52,062 nucleotides of DNA, from positions 1 to 52,062 of the forward strand of contig VOPR01000056.1 of NCBI GenBank assembly GCA_009594995.1, in the 5' to 3' direction. This DNA is from Nitrospira sp. Lineage in GTDB: Bacteria; Nitrospirota; Nitrospiria; Nitrospirales; Nitrospiraceae. The notes below the pieces were generated by a model. It searched no databases. It was not told the origin of the DNA and saw only the letters and a program-made list of their open reading frames with translations. Numbering within the stretch: the first letter of the stretch is position 1; each line of letters begins with the position of its first letter. The position numbers and the translations under genes are program-made. This document shows, piece by piece, positions 25,525-34,193 of the stretch.

Positions 25525-26187
25525 TTACTTGGCCGGCCCAACCGTGACTGCGCCGAAATCAATCTCCACGCCAGGACCGGCGAACAACGAGATACCCCAG
25601 GCCTTCTCCGCCGGCTCATGCTTATGAATGCGCTTGAAGTCCTCATAGACATTGACGCGCTCTTCCACCCATTCCCCGACAGGAAGCACCCCGCTCTGCA
25701 CCACCAATTCCGAACCGCTGAACATGCCACCTTCGACGAAGGTCCCCACCGGCTTACCGGCGCTCCAGATATATTTCGTAAACACGGGAATGAACATGAG
25801 ATCAGTATCCAGCGAGGCATACAGCGCTGCAACCGGCTCCGAATTGCTCGGAGCCTTGTGGAGGCGCCACCGCCAGGTCAGGACCGGATACACCTTCGGG
25901 TCCCAGTCGATCTTACGTTTTTTTACACGCTGCCCTGCATCCTTGGCAGCAAGGAACTTTTTACCGTCTTCAGTTTGAATCTTGTACGCATCACGCCCCT
26001 TCGCCTGGCTCCGCTGGTTCTCATGCTGCCAATCAACGGGAAATCCGTCCTGATCCGCCGACTGAAAATCCTCCAAGACCAACACTCCGGACTCGGCCGC
26101 ATGCACAGACCGACTGCTCCCCACCACCGTGTACAATCCCACCAGACTCAGCACCGCTACCGCACCGACAAACATCCGTATTCCCAT
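25525..26187 (-). CDS. DUF3047-like exported protein
   Basis: A 220-residue protein from the ATG at 26187, with GGGAG seven bases upstream; a GTG just before it is also in frame. A signal peptide ends near AES (about 33). The mature part has the pattern of DUF3047 proteins: LEDFQSAD near the start, the PVLTWRWRL core strand (about 110), then SLDTDLMFIPVFTKYIWS and a carbohydrate-binding-like beta end (GPGVEIDFGAVTVGP). No enzymatic function is known for the family. It lies 24 bases after the second bd-like oxidase and may be a periplasmic partner of it. Confidence 0.7.
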   Translation of the reverse strand: MGIRMFVGAVAVLSLVGLYTVVGSSRSVHAAESGVLVLEDFQSADQDGFPVDWQHENQRSQAKGRDAYKIQTEDGKKFLAAKDAGQRVKKRKIDWDPKVYPVLTWRWRLHKAPSNSEPVAALYASLDTDLMFIPVFTKYIWSAGKPVGTFVEGGMFSGSELVVQSGVLPVGEWVEERVNVYEDFKRIHKHEPAEKAWGISLFAGPGVEIDFGAVTVGPAK

Positions 26188-26211
26188 CACAACACTCCCT
26201 CATGAACCTGC

Positions 26212-28080
26212 CTATCCTTCATGCGACGGAGACGGCAGAAAACCCGCCTCTTTCTCCGCACTCACATCCTCATGCATCACCGGCTGCTGCCCGCGCTGGC
26301 ACACCCAGAACAAGAAGAAGACCGCTCCCCAGAACAGCACCATGTTGATCGTCACCATCTTTGCCGCAAACCCGAGTGACGGCGTAAAGGCCCAAGGCGA
26401 CGTATCCGGCATCAATTCGTTGACATGCCAGGCCAACCGGCCGGAGGAACGAATGTATCCCATCAAGCCCATCACCCAGGTGAAGGCCGCGGCAAGGCCG
26501 AACAACCCGACCATCCCACGAACAGAGATCTGCCCCCACTGCACCGGCCCATGAATCGTCGCCCCGCGCAGCATACGCCGGTTCAGCAGCAATCCCAGAG
26601 TGACCACCAACAACGTTGTCACAGCCTGCGGACCGGACAATCCCACACGAAGACTGGCCGGAAGATAAAACCCGTAAATCGACAATCCGATGATGTGCGC
26701 CGCCCCAAGACCGAACAGGGCTCCCAGGATGACATTCCCCGTCCTGGCCCAGGAAATGGTCATCGTCCGGTTGGCCCGTCGATAGAAGATATAACTCAAC
26801 GCCGTGATGCAGATCATCACATTGACCGCCCCGTTCTTCGACGACATCACACCGTAATTTCCGATTACCGGATGCTGAGCGCCGCCCATGGCTTTCACTT
26901 CCGTGCCGGTCATCAGCAGCGTGTGCGGGGTTAACCAGATGAACAAGCACCCTGTCAGCGCCAGCAGCAGGTACTGATAGTAGGGCTGATACCGCTCACC
27001 GCCGCGGATCCGCCCCATGCTTTGCCAGAGGTAATAATTCACGCCGAGAAACAGGGCGCCGATCAGAAGGGCCTGCACGACGAAGAGCCATGTCAGCAAT
27101 CCGCCCATCATCGTGACGCCCATGCTCTGGCTGTACGCGTAAACGGAACGCATCAACCAATAGCCGGCAAAGGGCATCGGCAGCAACGCGCAGACCGTCA
27201 CAAACAAAAATACGTAACCAACCCAGTCATAGTAGGCTCGTTCTTCCTGACTTTTTCCCGAGAAGAACCGGTAACAGGCGTAGGCCAACACCACCGCACC
27301 GCCCGACATAATGTCCGCTAAAAACCGATGCAGGTTCAACGGATTCCAGAGCGCGGAACGAAGCAGGTGCCACGGGTTGCCGAGATATCGCCCCTGCCCG
27401 TCGACACCGGATGGCGCCATCATGAATGCAGACCAGGAGTTGGCCAGCAACAACAGCGACGTTCCACATACCACCGCAAGCAGGCCGATCGACAGATGAA
27501 CCCACTTGGAGCCTGGAGACACCATCCTGTCCCAACTGTAGTAGTAGGCAATTGTCAGGAATGTGGTGCCCACAAACACCAGCGCGTAGAGCGGCATCAT
27601 CCCTTTGAACGTCCCCCCCATGTACTGCATGAAGCTGGGATACAGTGTGATGAACATCGTCAGCATCAGGCTGCCGACCGCCGCAGTGACCGACAGCGCG
27701 AGGAGCGCCACCTTGAGAAGATCCTGAGCCAGGCCGTCATAACGCAGGGCCATCGCGGGGTTTCTAGCCACGAGTCCCAAGAACTCCAACAGGACGCAAA
27801 AAACCGGGAGGGCCAATACGAAACCACCGAAGTACGTATGCTGCTGGATGATAAACCACATCAACAGCCGGCTATCGAGCGAGCCGACCTGCGGATACTG
27901 GTTATCATTCGCCGTCGGGGCCGAAGGTCCGCTGGGGACACCTGGCGTATGAAAATAGACATCGCTCGACGGATCCGACGCCACGAGGGGCGGCGGACTC
28001 AGCAGAATGAGACTGACGGCTGACAACAGCGCGCAGACGAACAGGAGAATCACGGATGGACGCGAAAGACGTTTGGTCAT
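26212..28080 (-). CDS. Second bd-like oxidase paralogue (diverged)
   Basis: A 622-residue polytopic membrane protein clearly homologous along its full length to the 20761-22680 oxidase. It shares the same helix order, the His of IQQHTYFGG (about 80), LNLHRFLAD (about 251), TPHT, QHPVIGNYGVMS and WHVNELM. The notable change is in the loop near residue 308. It reads GYWLMRSVYAYSQ, where the first copy has GYWLMREVYAYRQ, so the acidic residue and an arginine are lost. In cytochrome bd the matching glutamate and arginine lie close to the haems. It may reduce another acceptor, have another affinity, or serve as a structural or sensing paralogue (inference). Its ATG overlaps the upstream stop as ATGA. 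Confidence 0.85.
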   Translation of the reverse strand: MTKRLSRPSVILLFVCALLSAVSLILLSPPPLVASDPSSDVYFHTPGVPSGPSAPTANDNQYPQVGSLDSRLLMWFIIQQHTYFGGFVLALPVFCVLLEFLGLVARNPAMALRYDGLAQDLLKVALLALSVTAAVGSLMLTMFITLYPSFMQYMGGTFKGMMPLYALVFVGTTFLTIAYYYSWDRMVSPGSKWVHLSIGLLAVVCGTSLLLLANSWSAFMMAPSGVDGQGRYLGNPWHLLRSALWNPLNLHRFLADIMSGGAVVLAYACYRFFSGKSQEERAYYDWVGYVFLFVTVCALLPMPFAGYWLMRSVYAYSQSMGVTMMGGLLTWLFVVQALLIGALFLGVNYYLWQSMGRIRGGERYQPYYQYLLLALTGCLFIWLTPHTLLMTGTEVKAMGGAQHPVIGNYGVMSSKNGAVNVMICITALSYIFYRRANRTMTISWARTGNVILGALFGLGAAHIIGLSIYGFYLPASLRVGLSGPQAVTTLLVVTLGLLLNRRMLRGATIHGPVQWGQISVRGMVGLFGLAAAFTWVMGLMGYIRSSGRLAWHVNELMPDTSPWAFTPSLGFAAKMVTINMVLFWGAVFFLFWVCQRGQQPVMHEDVSAEKEAGFLPSPSHEG

Positions 28081-29162
28081 GACGACACTCTCTGGCCGTT
28101 CTTCTCAAAGACAGCCGCAGATTCATCCAAGGCCGAACCGACAATGGCTTCGCGAGACTTACCGAGAATGCCCATCACGAACGGGCAACGCAACAATGCA
28201 CTCGGCACGCCTCCGGGTTGACGATTTTCAACTTCTCGCCGATGTCCCAAATAGTAACAATATAACGGCATGATGCCGCCGACGAGACCGGCGACCCCCG
28301 CAAACAGGGCCATCGAACTCATCGGCTGCTTCAATACGTAGAGACAACCTCCGACCAGCACCAGGTAATAGGTGGACGCGAAGGCCAGTCCCGGCCACCA
28401 CCAGAATTTCATCAGTTCGACCCAGCTGGTCGCGGCCAGGCGAGACATCAACGTCTCTCGCTCACCCTGGCCGGCAAAAAACGCCAGCACGCCGACGCTG
28501 CCAGCCGCCATCGAGACAATCCCCGCCTGCACGAACACCACCAGGTCGCCGCTGACAACCGCCGCCACCAGCGCCGAAAGACCCACACAACCAAGGACGC
28601 CGGCCATGACCCAGATCAAGAGCGTGTGATCGAACCGTTGCAACAAAGCCCGCAACGCCGCTCCATCAGGAAATGTGATCAACGGCCGCCCACTGGCCTC
28701 AAGCCAGCGAACATACCCGATCTCAAACGCGTCTCGCGCAACGGCCGTACTGGGGATGATGAGCGCCATCATCGCCGGCCCATCGGGATGCTTGGCATAG
28801 TCGTATCCCACCAGCCACAACAGGGCCAAGACCAGCAAAGACAACTGAACACCGTAAACGAACCCGATCCAGGCCAGGATCCATCCGATCCGCTGCACTC
28901 CGTCTGCGGCCACCAGGCCCATGAAGGGCACGCCTCGCCCCACACGGTAGGCACAGAATGCCGTTGCCATGGACACTAGTCCGCACAGCAACAGCAACGT
29001 CAGTGGATCCGCGAGAGAAAACCCTTGTTTGGCCGCCCGGTAGACCGCAAAGGCCACCAGTCCCGGGACAAACATGACGAGACGCTTGCGCTTCCGAACC
29101 GAATCTTCCGTGACTGCCAGCGTCAAACTCGGAAGCACTCGTAAGGCCAACCGATGCAACAT
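28077..29162 (-). CDS. Polytopic membrane protein of unknown function
   Basis: A 361-residue protein from the ATG at 29162, behind GGTGG; the frame also opens with a TTG at 29183. About eight hydrophobic helices are visible, with short loops and a polar C-terminal tail of about 60 residues. A stretch near residue 130-200 (WLVGYDYAKHPDGPAMMALI and onward) is soluble-looking. I see no cofactor motif. Because its stop overlaps the start of the second bd-like oxidase, translation of the two is probably coupled. It may be a second membrane subunit taking the place of CydB, which is absent here, but no sequence evidence for CydB homology is visible. Confidence 0.65.
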   Translation of the reverse strand: MLHRLALRVLPSLTLAVTEDSVRKRKRLVMFVPGLVAFAVYRAAKQGFSLADPLTLLLLCGLVSMATAFCAYRVGRGVPFMGLVAADGVQRIGWILAWIGFVYGVQLSLLVLALLWLVGYDYAKHPDGPAMMALIIPSTAVARDAFEIGYVRWLEASGRPLITFPDGAALRALLQRFDHTLLIWVMAGVLGCVGLSALVAAVVSGDLVVFVQAGIVSMAAGSVGVLAFFAGQGERETLMSRLAATSWVELMKFWWWPGLAFASTYYLVLVGGCLYVLKQPMSSMALFAGVAGLVGGIMPLYCYYLGHRREVENRQPGGVPSALLRCPFVMGILGKSREAIVGSALDESAAVFEKNGQRVSS

Positions 29163-29243
29163 TGTGTCATCCACCAGGATCAAAAGACTGAGGTACTGAG
29201 TAAGCCCCGGCGAGCTTTTGAAACACCGCCTTCGCGCGAACGA

Positions 29244-29738
29244 CTACGCTCGCTGCGCCGCCATGCCAAAATATCGCGCTTTGACTTCTTCCATCAGCGC
29301 CACAGTCACTGAAGATATACCGCGATCCACGGCCGTCCGCTCTAATTCGATGCGCGCCATCGCACGGACGGGCGCGGGTACATTCGCAAGACGCTGCTCG
29401 GCATCGGGATCCCAGGCCACGATATCCCCGGTTTGAGCCTGATCGATCAAATCGTAGGTGATGACCCGCTGCCGCCTGGCCCTGGCAAACCCTTCCACCA
29501 ACTCGCGCAACGCCGGGGCGGCATAAGGCGGCACCCGATCCAACCGGTGCTTGGCATCATCCGACCACATCAACCGATCGACGAGTCCGTCAGTCTGTCC
29601 CGCAGGCAAGTCGATTCCGACCATCCAGCGACACGGTCGACATTCCGAGCGGACAAACCAGGTCGTCTCGCCGTCACTCGACAACCGCTCCTCGACCCCC
29701 TCGGTATGCATCCACCCGCCGCAGCCGCACACAAGCAT
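29244..29738 (-). CDS. PCP_red-domain protein with N-terminal cysteine ribbon
   Basis: A 164-residue soluble protein. The N-terminus has cysteines at CGCGGW and CRPC, a possible zinc ribbon. Two helical repeats follow: WSDDAKHRLDRVPPYA with downstream helices (about 78-122), and WDPDAEQRLANVPAPVRAMA with the ending RGISSVTVALMEEVKARYFG (about 125-160). Both match the small helical domain at the C-terminus of protochlorophyllide reductase subunit B (PCP_red). That domain also occurs alone in non-phototrophs, especially Nitrospira relatives. A tetrapyrrole or Fe-S role is inferred from the family. It lies 33 bases after the DUF420-like gene. Confidence 0.7.
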   Translation of the reverse strand: MLVCGCGGWMHTEGVEERLSSDGETTWFVRSECRPCRWMVGIDLPAGQTDGLVDRLMWSDDAKHRLDRVPPYAAPALRELVEGFARARRQRVITYDLIDQAQTGDIVAWDPDAEQRLANVPAPVRAMARIELERTAVDRGISSVTVALMEEVKARYFGMAAQRA

Positions 29739-29771
29739 AAGGCGCTCGCCCTTCTTCTCTCTTCCGCGTCG

Positions 29772-30488
29772 CTACCCGATTTTGCCGGGGTACAAGATGT
29801 ACAGCATCGCGTACGTAAAGGTTCCGGTCAGAAACAAAATACAATAGACGATCATCGTGAACCGGCCAAGCGCACGGTGTCGCTGTCCGCCATCAGGCCA
29901 GATACGCTGAATGCCCATTTCCACGGCAAACACAATCGCCACCAAACTAAGAAACCCGAGATAGACCTCCAGCTTACGCATGGAGAATCCGGCGGACATC
30001 ACGCGTGTCCCGAATAAGACCGCCACCACTGCCAGAAGCACCGCGAAGATCAGGCTGACCTTTTTCCACGATGTCTGCAGGAGGGAGGCACTGAGCACAC
30101 GGGCTCCGCTGATGAACTGCTGAGATCGAAACCCCAACACGATCATGTAGACGGCCATGACCAGCCCGATGATCACGAGGATGATATGGATGGTGAGCAC
30201 AGGAATAAAGACATAATCATAGAGCGCTTGCGAGCCACCGAAACCTTCTTTGCCTTCGAAAGCCAGCACGCCCAACTGACGAAACAGATAGTAGGCGGTA
30301 AAAAATCCGACCATGGTGATCATGCCGCCCAGCATCAGCCAGTGATGATGATGCCCGCGATGCTGCTTCGCCTGTAACCATCCGATAATGAAAAGACCTG
30401 TGAACAGGGTCGCCATCAACTGGCTGAGATCGGCCCCCATCGTCGCATGGGTCCCGAAGAAGCCTGGCTGTCGGAGGAATTCAAACAT
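29772..30488 (-). CDS. DUF420-like membrane protein
   Basis: A 238-residue protein with about six transmembrane helices. The first two thirds fit DUF420 (YozB-type): HATMGADLSQLMATLF at residues 14-29, a KQHRGHHHHWLML His cluster (about 41-53) and IPVLTIHIILVI with a further His (about 97). DUF420 genes are often found with cytochrome oxidase assembly genes; membrane-embedded histidines suggest haem or copper binding. The C-terminal part adds two helices and resembles the same fold. It follows the methyltransferase by eight bases. An oxidase-assembly role for the second bd-like oxidase is a reasonable inference. Confidence 0.72.
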   Translation of the reverse strand: MFEFLRQPGFFGTHATMGADLSQLMATLFTGLFIIGWLQAKQHRGHHHHWLMLGGMITMVGFFTAYYLFRQLGVLAFEGKEGFGGSQALYDYVFIPVLTIHIILVIIGLVMAVYMIVLGFRSQQFISGARVLSASLLQTSWKKVSLIFAVLLAVVAVLFGTRVMSAGFSMRKLEVYLGFLSLVAIVFAVEMGIQRIWPDGGQRHRALGRFTMIVYCILFLTGTFTYAMLYILYPGKIG

Positions 30489-30496
30489 TGTCTATC

Positions 30497-31486
30497 CTAA
30501 CCGGCACTCGGCCTGACGCCTTGCACCACCGCCGTCCGCTCAATTTCCTCAACCGAGACATAGCCCCCATCGTGCATCCACTGCATCGCCTCTGCGGTGC
30601 GGTAGCAAGCACCTTGTTCGGTATTGACGAGAATATGGACTGCGAATGCCGCCGTCCAGGCAGGGCTGGTACCGGATGCATCCAGAAATCGATCCTTGAT
30701 GATCAAGCGTCCACCGGGATTGAGGTGGCCATGAATTTTCTTCACCAGAGCGGCATTGGTGGCGAGGTCTTGATAATGGAGGATGTCCGACATCAACACC
30801 ACGTCATAGGGGCCCCCGAGCAAATCGCGATTAAAGTCACCGGCTTTCAACGCGATCCTAGCCTCAAGCCCGGCGTCTTTCACGGTCCGTTCAGTCAACG
30901 GCAGGGTCGTGGCCAGATCGAACACCGTTGCCGAGAGCGCCGGATAGACCTGACAAAATGCGATCGCATTCGTGCCCGCGCCGCCCCCAAGATCCAGCAG
31001 GGTCTTCGCCTCACCAAGCGCGAGCCGCTTCGCCAGATCCGGTCCGCTCTGCTGCCCGATCCGGTGCAATACAGACAATACATTGGCTCCGAGAGCAGGA
31101 TCTGTCTCAAAGACATGTTGCGTCACGGGAGACCGGCCGGTCTTGATGGCATCTTCGAGCTTGCCCCAATTACTCCATTCCGCATCATGAAGCAGGAGTA
31201 AATGGCCGACATATTGGGGGCCATGTTTGACGAGGTTGGTTTTAGCCACGGAGGTATTGGCATACAGGTCTCCGGTTTTCGTCAACAACCGGATGGCCAC
31301 CAGCGCATTGAGGAGCAACTCTAGCGCCCGTGTATCAGCACCGAGTTTTTCAGCAACCTCGGGAGCGGTACGCCCCTGCCCGTCCAGCAGGGAAAAGACA
31401 TCTAACTTCACCGCGGTCAAAAGGATTTTTGTTTCCCAGTAGTAGCCTAACTGGAAGACTTCGGCGAGAGACAATTCGCGAGGCAC
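30497..31486 (-). CDS. SAM-dependent O-methyltransferase (acetylserotonin/BchU-like family)
   Basis: A 329-residue enzyme with the two-domain layout of small-molecule O-methyltransferases. A helical dimerisation domain (about 1-95) is followed by a Rossmann domain whose SAM-binding glycine motif is LLDLGGGAGTNAIAF (about 160-174). A later acidic strand, PYDVVLMSDILHYQD (about 222-236), and PGGRLIIKDRF follow. The start is GTG at 31486 behind GGGGGAT. The closest functional relatives include BchU, a bacteriochlorophyll methyltransferase. Given the PCP_red-like gene two positions downstream, a tetrapyrrole substrate is possible but unproven. It is the first gene of the nine-gene second oxidase operon. 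Confidence 0.8.
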   Translation of the reverse strand: MPRELSLAEVFQLGYYWETKILLTAVKLDVFSLLDGQGRTAPEVAEKLGADTRALELLLNALVAIRLLTKTGDLYANTSVAKTNLVKHGPQYVGHLLLLHDAEWSNWGKLEDAIKTGRSPVTQHVFETDPALGANVLSVLHRIGQQSGPDLAKRLALGEAKTLLDLGGGAGTNAIAFCQVYPALSATVFDLATTLPLTERTVKDAGLEARIALKAGDFNRDLLGGPYDVVLMSDILHYQDLATNAALVKKIHGHLNPGGRLIIKDRFLDASGTSPAWTAAFAVHILVNTEQGACYRTAEAMQWMHDGGYVSVEEIERTAVVQGVRPSAG

Positions 31487-31524
31487 AGATCCCCCACTTA
31501 GATAATGTGGTGTTGAAATTGGTC

Positions 31525-31554
31525 ATCTTACCCAGTTCAGAAAGGGAAACGCAA
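31525..31554 (-). promoter_or_regulatory. Possible promoter of the second oxidase operon
   Basis: On the minus strand TTGCGT (31554-31549), an 18-bp spacer and TAAGAT (31530-31525). It gives a leader of about 32 bases before the GTG at 31486. The match is moderate. Confidence 0.4.
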
Positions 31555-31690
31555 GGCGAGTAGCGAACCGAAGGAAGGGCTGAAAATCAAGTAACCATGC
31601 GGGTTGTCCGGCGAGAGGGAGGGAGAAAGAACGGCTTCGAAAGCAGTCACGCAACTGACCCACGCGACCCAAAAATCGGTGGGGCCACAA

Positions 31691-31728
31691 AGAAAAAGGG
31701 CAGTGGTTCGAACTGAACCACTGCCCTT
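31691..31728 (-). terminator. Intrinsic terminator of the 31764-32561 gene
   Basis: A perfect 14-bp stem (AAGGGCAGTGGTTC with its complement) closes a 5-base loop and is followed on the minus strand by TTTTTCTTT-type sequence. It lies about 35 bases after the stop codon. The 204 bp beyond it (31487-31690) hold only the second operon's promoter. Confidence 0.9.
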
Positions 31729-31763
31729 CCTTCAGCAGGCTATCCCGCCAAAATGAGCGAAGA

Positions 31764-32561
31764 CTACTTGATTTCAGCCTTCAAGTTCGCCGTTCCACCC
31801 TCGGCTACTTCGATCTCGAATTCGTTCAGCTTGCCCTTGCCGACGAACGGATGCCAAACAACCACCTTGTGCTTGCCGGCAGGCACGCCCGGGATCTCGA
31901 ACGAGCCGTCATCCTTCACCACCGCGTGGTACGGATTCCAGACCGGGAGGAAGAAGGACTGCATGAACTCATGCTGGTCGCACTGTAAACGATAGAAGCC
32001 CTGCTTTTCGGCGCCGCCACGGAAGGTCACCGGCTTTTCCAACTTGTCACCCTTCTTCGCCAGACCGATATTGAAACCGGTGGCGGAGCTGGAGCCCTTC
32101 ACGACAAAGCTGTGCGGGTTGTGCAACACGCCCAGGACCGACTTGGGATCATCAGGATCGGCATCCTTGTTCTCAGCGCGGAAATTCTTATTGTTCACCA
32201 CGACGCCGCTGAACGGCAAGAATTCGCAGAACTCAGCAGTCACGTCCGTCCCCTTGAAACCATCCTGGAACGCCTGATCTTCGATATCGACCACGGAGAC
32301 GATCGCACCCTTCAGACCGCCATCCTTCGCGACTTCAATGGTCTTGAGGAAACGCTTATCGCCATCCATGAGGCTCTTGTTCGGGTTCTTCGGGCAGAAC
32401 TTCGGATTCGGGAACTTGGCGAAGGAGAACTCCTTCTGCTCGGCTTTCCCGGAATAGGTCACTTTCCCTGAAATCGTGCCTCCGGCAAACGAGGCGAGAG
32501 GCGCAGCCAAAAATGCTGCGGCCGCAACGCCGAATACTACTTTCATCGCACCCTTCTTCAT
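31764..32561 (-). CDS. Exported CxxHxxM cupredoxin-like/carboxypeptidase-regulatory-like protein
   Basis: A 265-residue secreted protein with a signal peptide ending at SFAGG (about 27). The first part is a beta-rich domain (GGTISGKVTYSG onward). The middle has a His near HNPHSFVV (about 140) and the putative metal motif QCDQHEFMQSFFLP (about 187-200), the Cys-xx-His-xx-Met spacing of a type 1 or red copper site. The end matches the carboxypeptidase-regulatory (beta-sandwich) fold, with DDGSFEIPGVPAGKHKVVVW. It is monocistronic between its own promoter (32711-32740) and a strong terminator, with AAGGAGG as ribosome site, so it is probably abundant. The two paralogues at 34840 and 35802 share the layout. 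Electron carrier or copper storage are the likely roles (inference). Confidence 0.75.
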   Translation of the reverse strand: MKKGAMKVVFGVAAAAFLAAPLASFAGGTISGKVTYSGKAEQKEFSFAKFPNPKFCPKNPNKSLMDGDKRFLKTIEVAKDGGLKGAIVSVVDIEDQAFQDGFKGTDVTAEFCEFLPFSGVVVNNKNFRAENKDADPDDPKSVLGVLHNPHSFVVKGSSSATGFNIGLAKKGDKLEKPVTFRGGAEKQGFYRLQCDQHEFMQSFFLPVWNPYHAVVKDDGSFEIPGVPAGKHKVVVWHPFVGKGKLNEFEIEVAEGGTANLKAEIK

Positions 32562-32710
32562 GTCACTGCCTCCTTGTAATGAACATTAACCGGCCAACTA
32601 CTTCGTCACCACTCAATCACAAGGGCTGGTGACCAATGCCCCTTGTTATGACAGTTCTCCACTCATGACGTAGCCCTGAAGAGGACCACGCCTAGGCCTC
32701 TGAACAGTTT

Positions 32711-32740
32711 TCTATACTGGAATCTCACTCGCACTGTCAA
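32711..32740 (-). promoter_or_regulatory. Sigma-70 promoter of the 31764-32561 gene
   Basis: On the minus strand TTGACA (32740-32735), an 18-bp spacer and TATAGA (32716-32711). RNA would start near 32704, giving an unusually long leader of about 140 bases before the ATG at 32561. Confidence 0.65.
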
Positions 32741-32765
32741 CTTCAAATCCCGCCAATCCGACGCC

Positions 32766-34163
32766 TCACGATTTCGCATGATTCGGCAAGGGTTTCGCGT
32801 GACCAAGAATCCGCGCAATCGACCCGCCCACGGTTGCTCGAACGGCATCATCTTCGTCATGCAACGCCGCCTTGAGAATCGGTAACACCTCCGATCCTCC
32901 GATCTGACCGAGTGCCCGAGCGGCGGCGATGCGCGGCCGTGGAATGGGATCTTTCAACAGCCCGGCCAGAAACTCCACGGCGGCTTTCGCATTGACGCCA
33001 TGGGCCCTCCCCGCGGCCTTGCCAGCTGCGGATCGCGTTCCGGGGTCAGTGTTTTGTGCCAATTCGTACAGCGCCCCGGCGACGGACTCGAACGGCTCCT
33101 CAACCCGCAGCAGCGCCGACACGACCGCAGCCTTGACCACCGGGTTCGGATCGTCCAATGACTTTCTCAGCGCCACGAGTGACTCTTTGACGCCTAATTC
33201 ACCCAAACTGATCGCCGCCGAGGTTTTCACGGCCGGAATCTTGTCATTCAGGGCCTGCTCCAACGCAGGAATACCCTGCACCTTGCCGAGATCTCCCAAA
33301 GCCGAGGCCGCGGCCCCCCGCACGGAAGGCTGTGTGTTCGTCATGGCTTCGAGGAGAATCGAGAGCCCGCGTGCATCCTTCAAATCTCCCACCATCCTCA
33401 ATGCCGTGGCCCGCTCCTCAGGGTTCGGAGCCGCTGCCGCTTTTTGTATCGTGTCCCACATCGCAGTCTGTCCGGTGTGGTAGAGCGCGCCAGCCGCGGC
33501 CAGGCGCACTGCGGGCTGTTCGTCTTTCATGGCCTTCTCAAGCAGCGGGATCACGGAACGGTCGCCGCTTTTCCCCAACACCTTGAGAACCGTTGCTTTC
33601 ACGAGCCCGGCCTGATCTTCGAGCGCATTCCGCAATCGCGGCGAACGCCGTCCTGCGTCGAGTTTCCCCAACGCCTCCGCGGCCAGGGCACGCACGAGGC
33701 CTGATCCATCGCTCAAGCCATCCTCCAAGGCGGGAATCGTATCCGGGGAGTCCGCATCCTTCAAAGCGGTGTACGCCGCCCCGCGCATTTGCTCGCGCAT
33801 GTCTTTCACGAGTACATAGATGAACCCGAGCGCGACATCCCTTAATAACGGCCGATCCTCTTGCTTCAATTCCTGCTCATGCCGCTCATACTCGATCAGT
33901 GCGTCTTTGGGCTTTCCGAGAAAAATCAACGATCGAACTTTGAGCCGCCTCGTCTCAGGTTGAGAGCCCTTCTCTTTCGTCACCTGTTCGATAAGATCGA
34001 GGGCCTCCTGATACTGTTTCTTATCGAATGCAGCCTGCACATCCTTCACCGAACTTGCCATAGCGGAATCTGGCCCAAGCCCGATAACCGGCGCGGACAA
34101 CAACGCCAGTGCCATACATCCTGCTATTGTCCGAATCCAGCGACTCTCACTCTGCGTTGCCAT
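32766..34163 (-). CDS. Exported TPR/HEAT-repeat protein
   Basis: A 465-residue periplasmic protein from the ATG at 34163, with GAAGGGA as ribosome site; an in-frame upstream start would add eight residues. After a signal peptide (cut near DSAMA, about 36) there is a short tetratricopeptide-like helical region (about 40-100). About ten HEAT/PBS-lyase-type repeats follow to the C-terminus, each with the pattern LxxALxDxxPxVRxAAAxALGxLG. Such arrays are scaffolds. It follows the LolA-like gene by 30 bases and ends the cupredoxin-paralogue operon, so it may organise these copper proteins in the periplasm (inference). Confidence 0.85.
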   Translation of the reverse strand: MATQSESRWIRTIAGCMALALLSAPVIGLGPDSAMASSVKDVQAAFDKKQYQEALDLIEQVTKEKGSQPETRRLKVRSLIFLGKPKDALIEYERHEQELKQEDRPLLRDVALGFIYVLVKDMREQMRGAAYTALKDADSPDTIPALEDGLSDGSGLVRALAAEALGKLDAGRRSPRLRNALEDQAGLVKATVLKVLGKSGDRSVIPLLEKAMKDEQPAVRLAAAGALYHTGQTAMWDTIQKAAAAPNPEERATALRMVGDLKDARGLSILLEAMTNTQPSVRGAAASALGDLGKVQGIPALEQALNDKIPAVKTSAAISLGELGVKESLVALRKSLDDPNPVVKAAVVSALLRVEEPFESVAGALYELAQNTDPGTRSAAGKAAGRAHGVNAKAAVEFLAGLLKDPIPRPRIAAARALGQIGGSEVLPILKAALHDEDDAVRATVGGSIARILGHAKPLPNHAKS

Positions 34164-34193
34164 CAAATCCCTTCCTGATCCTGTCACAGGCTC

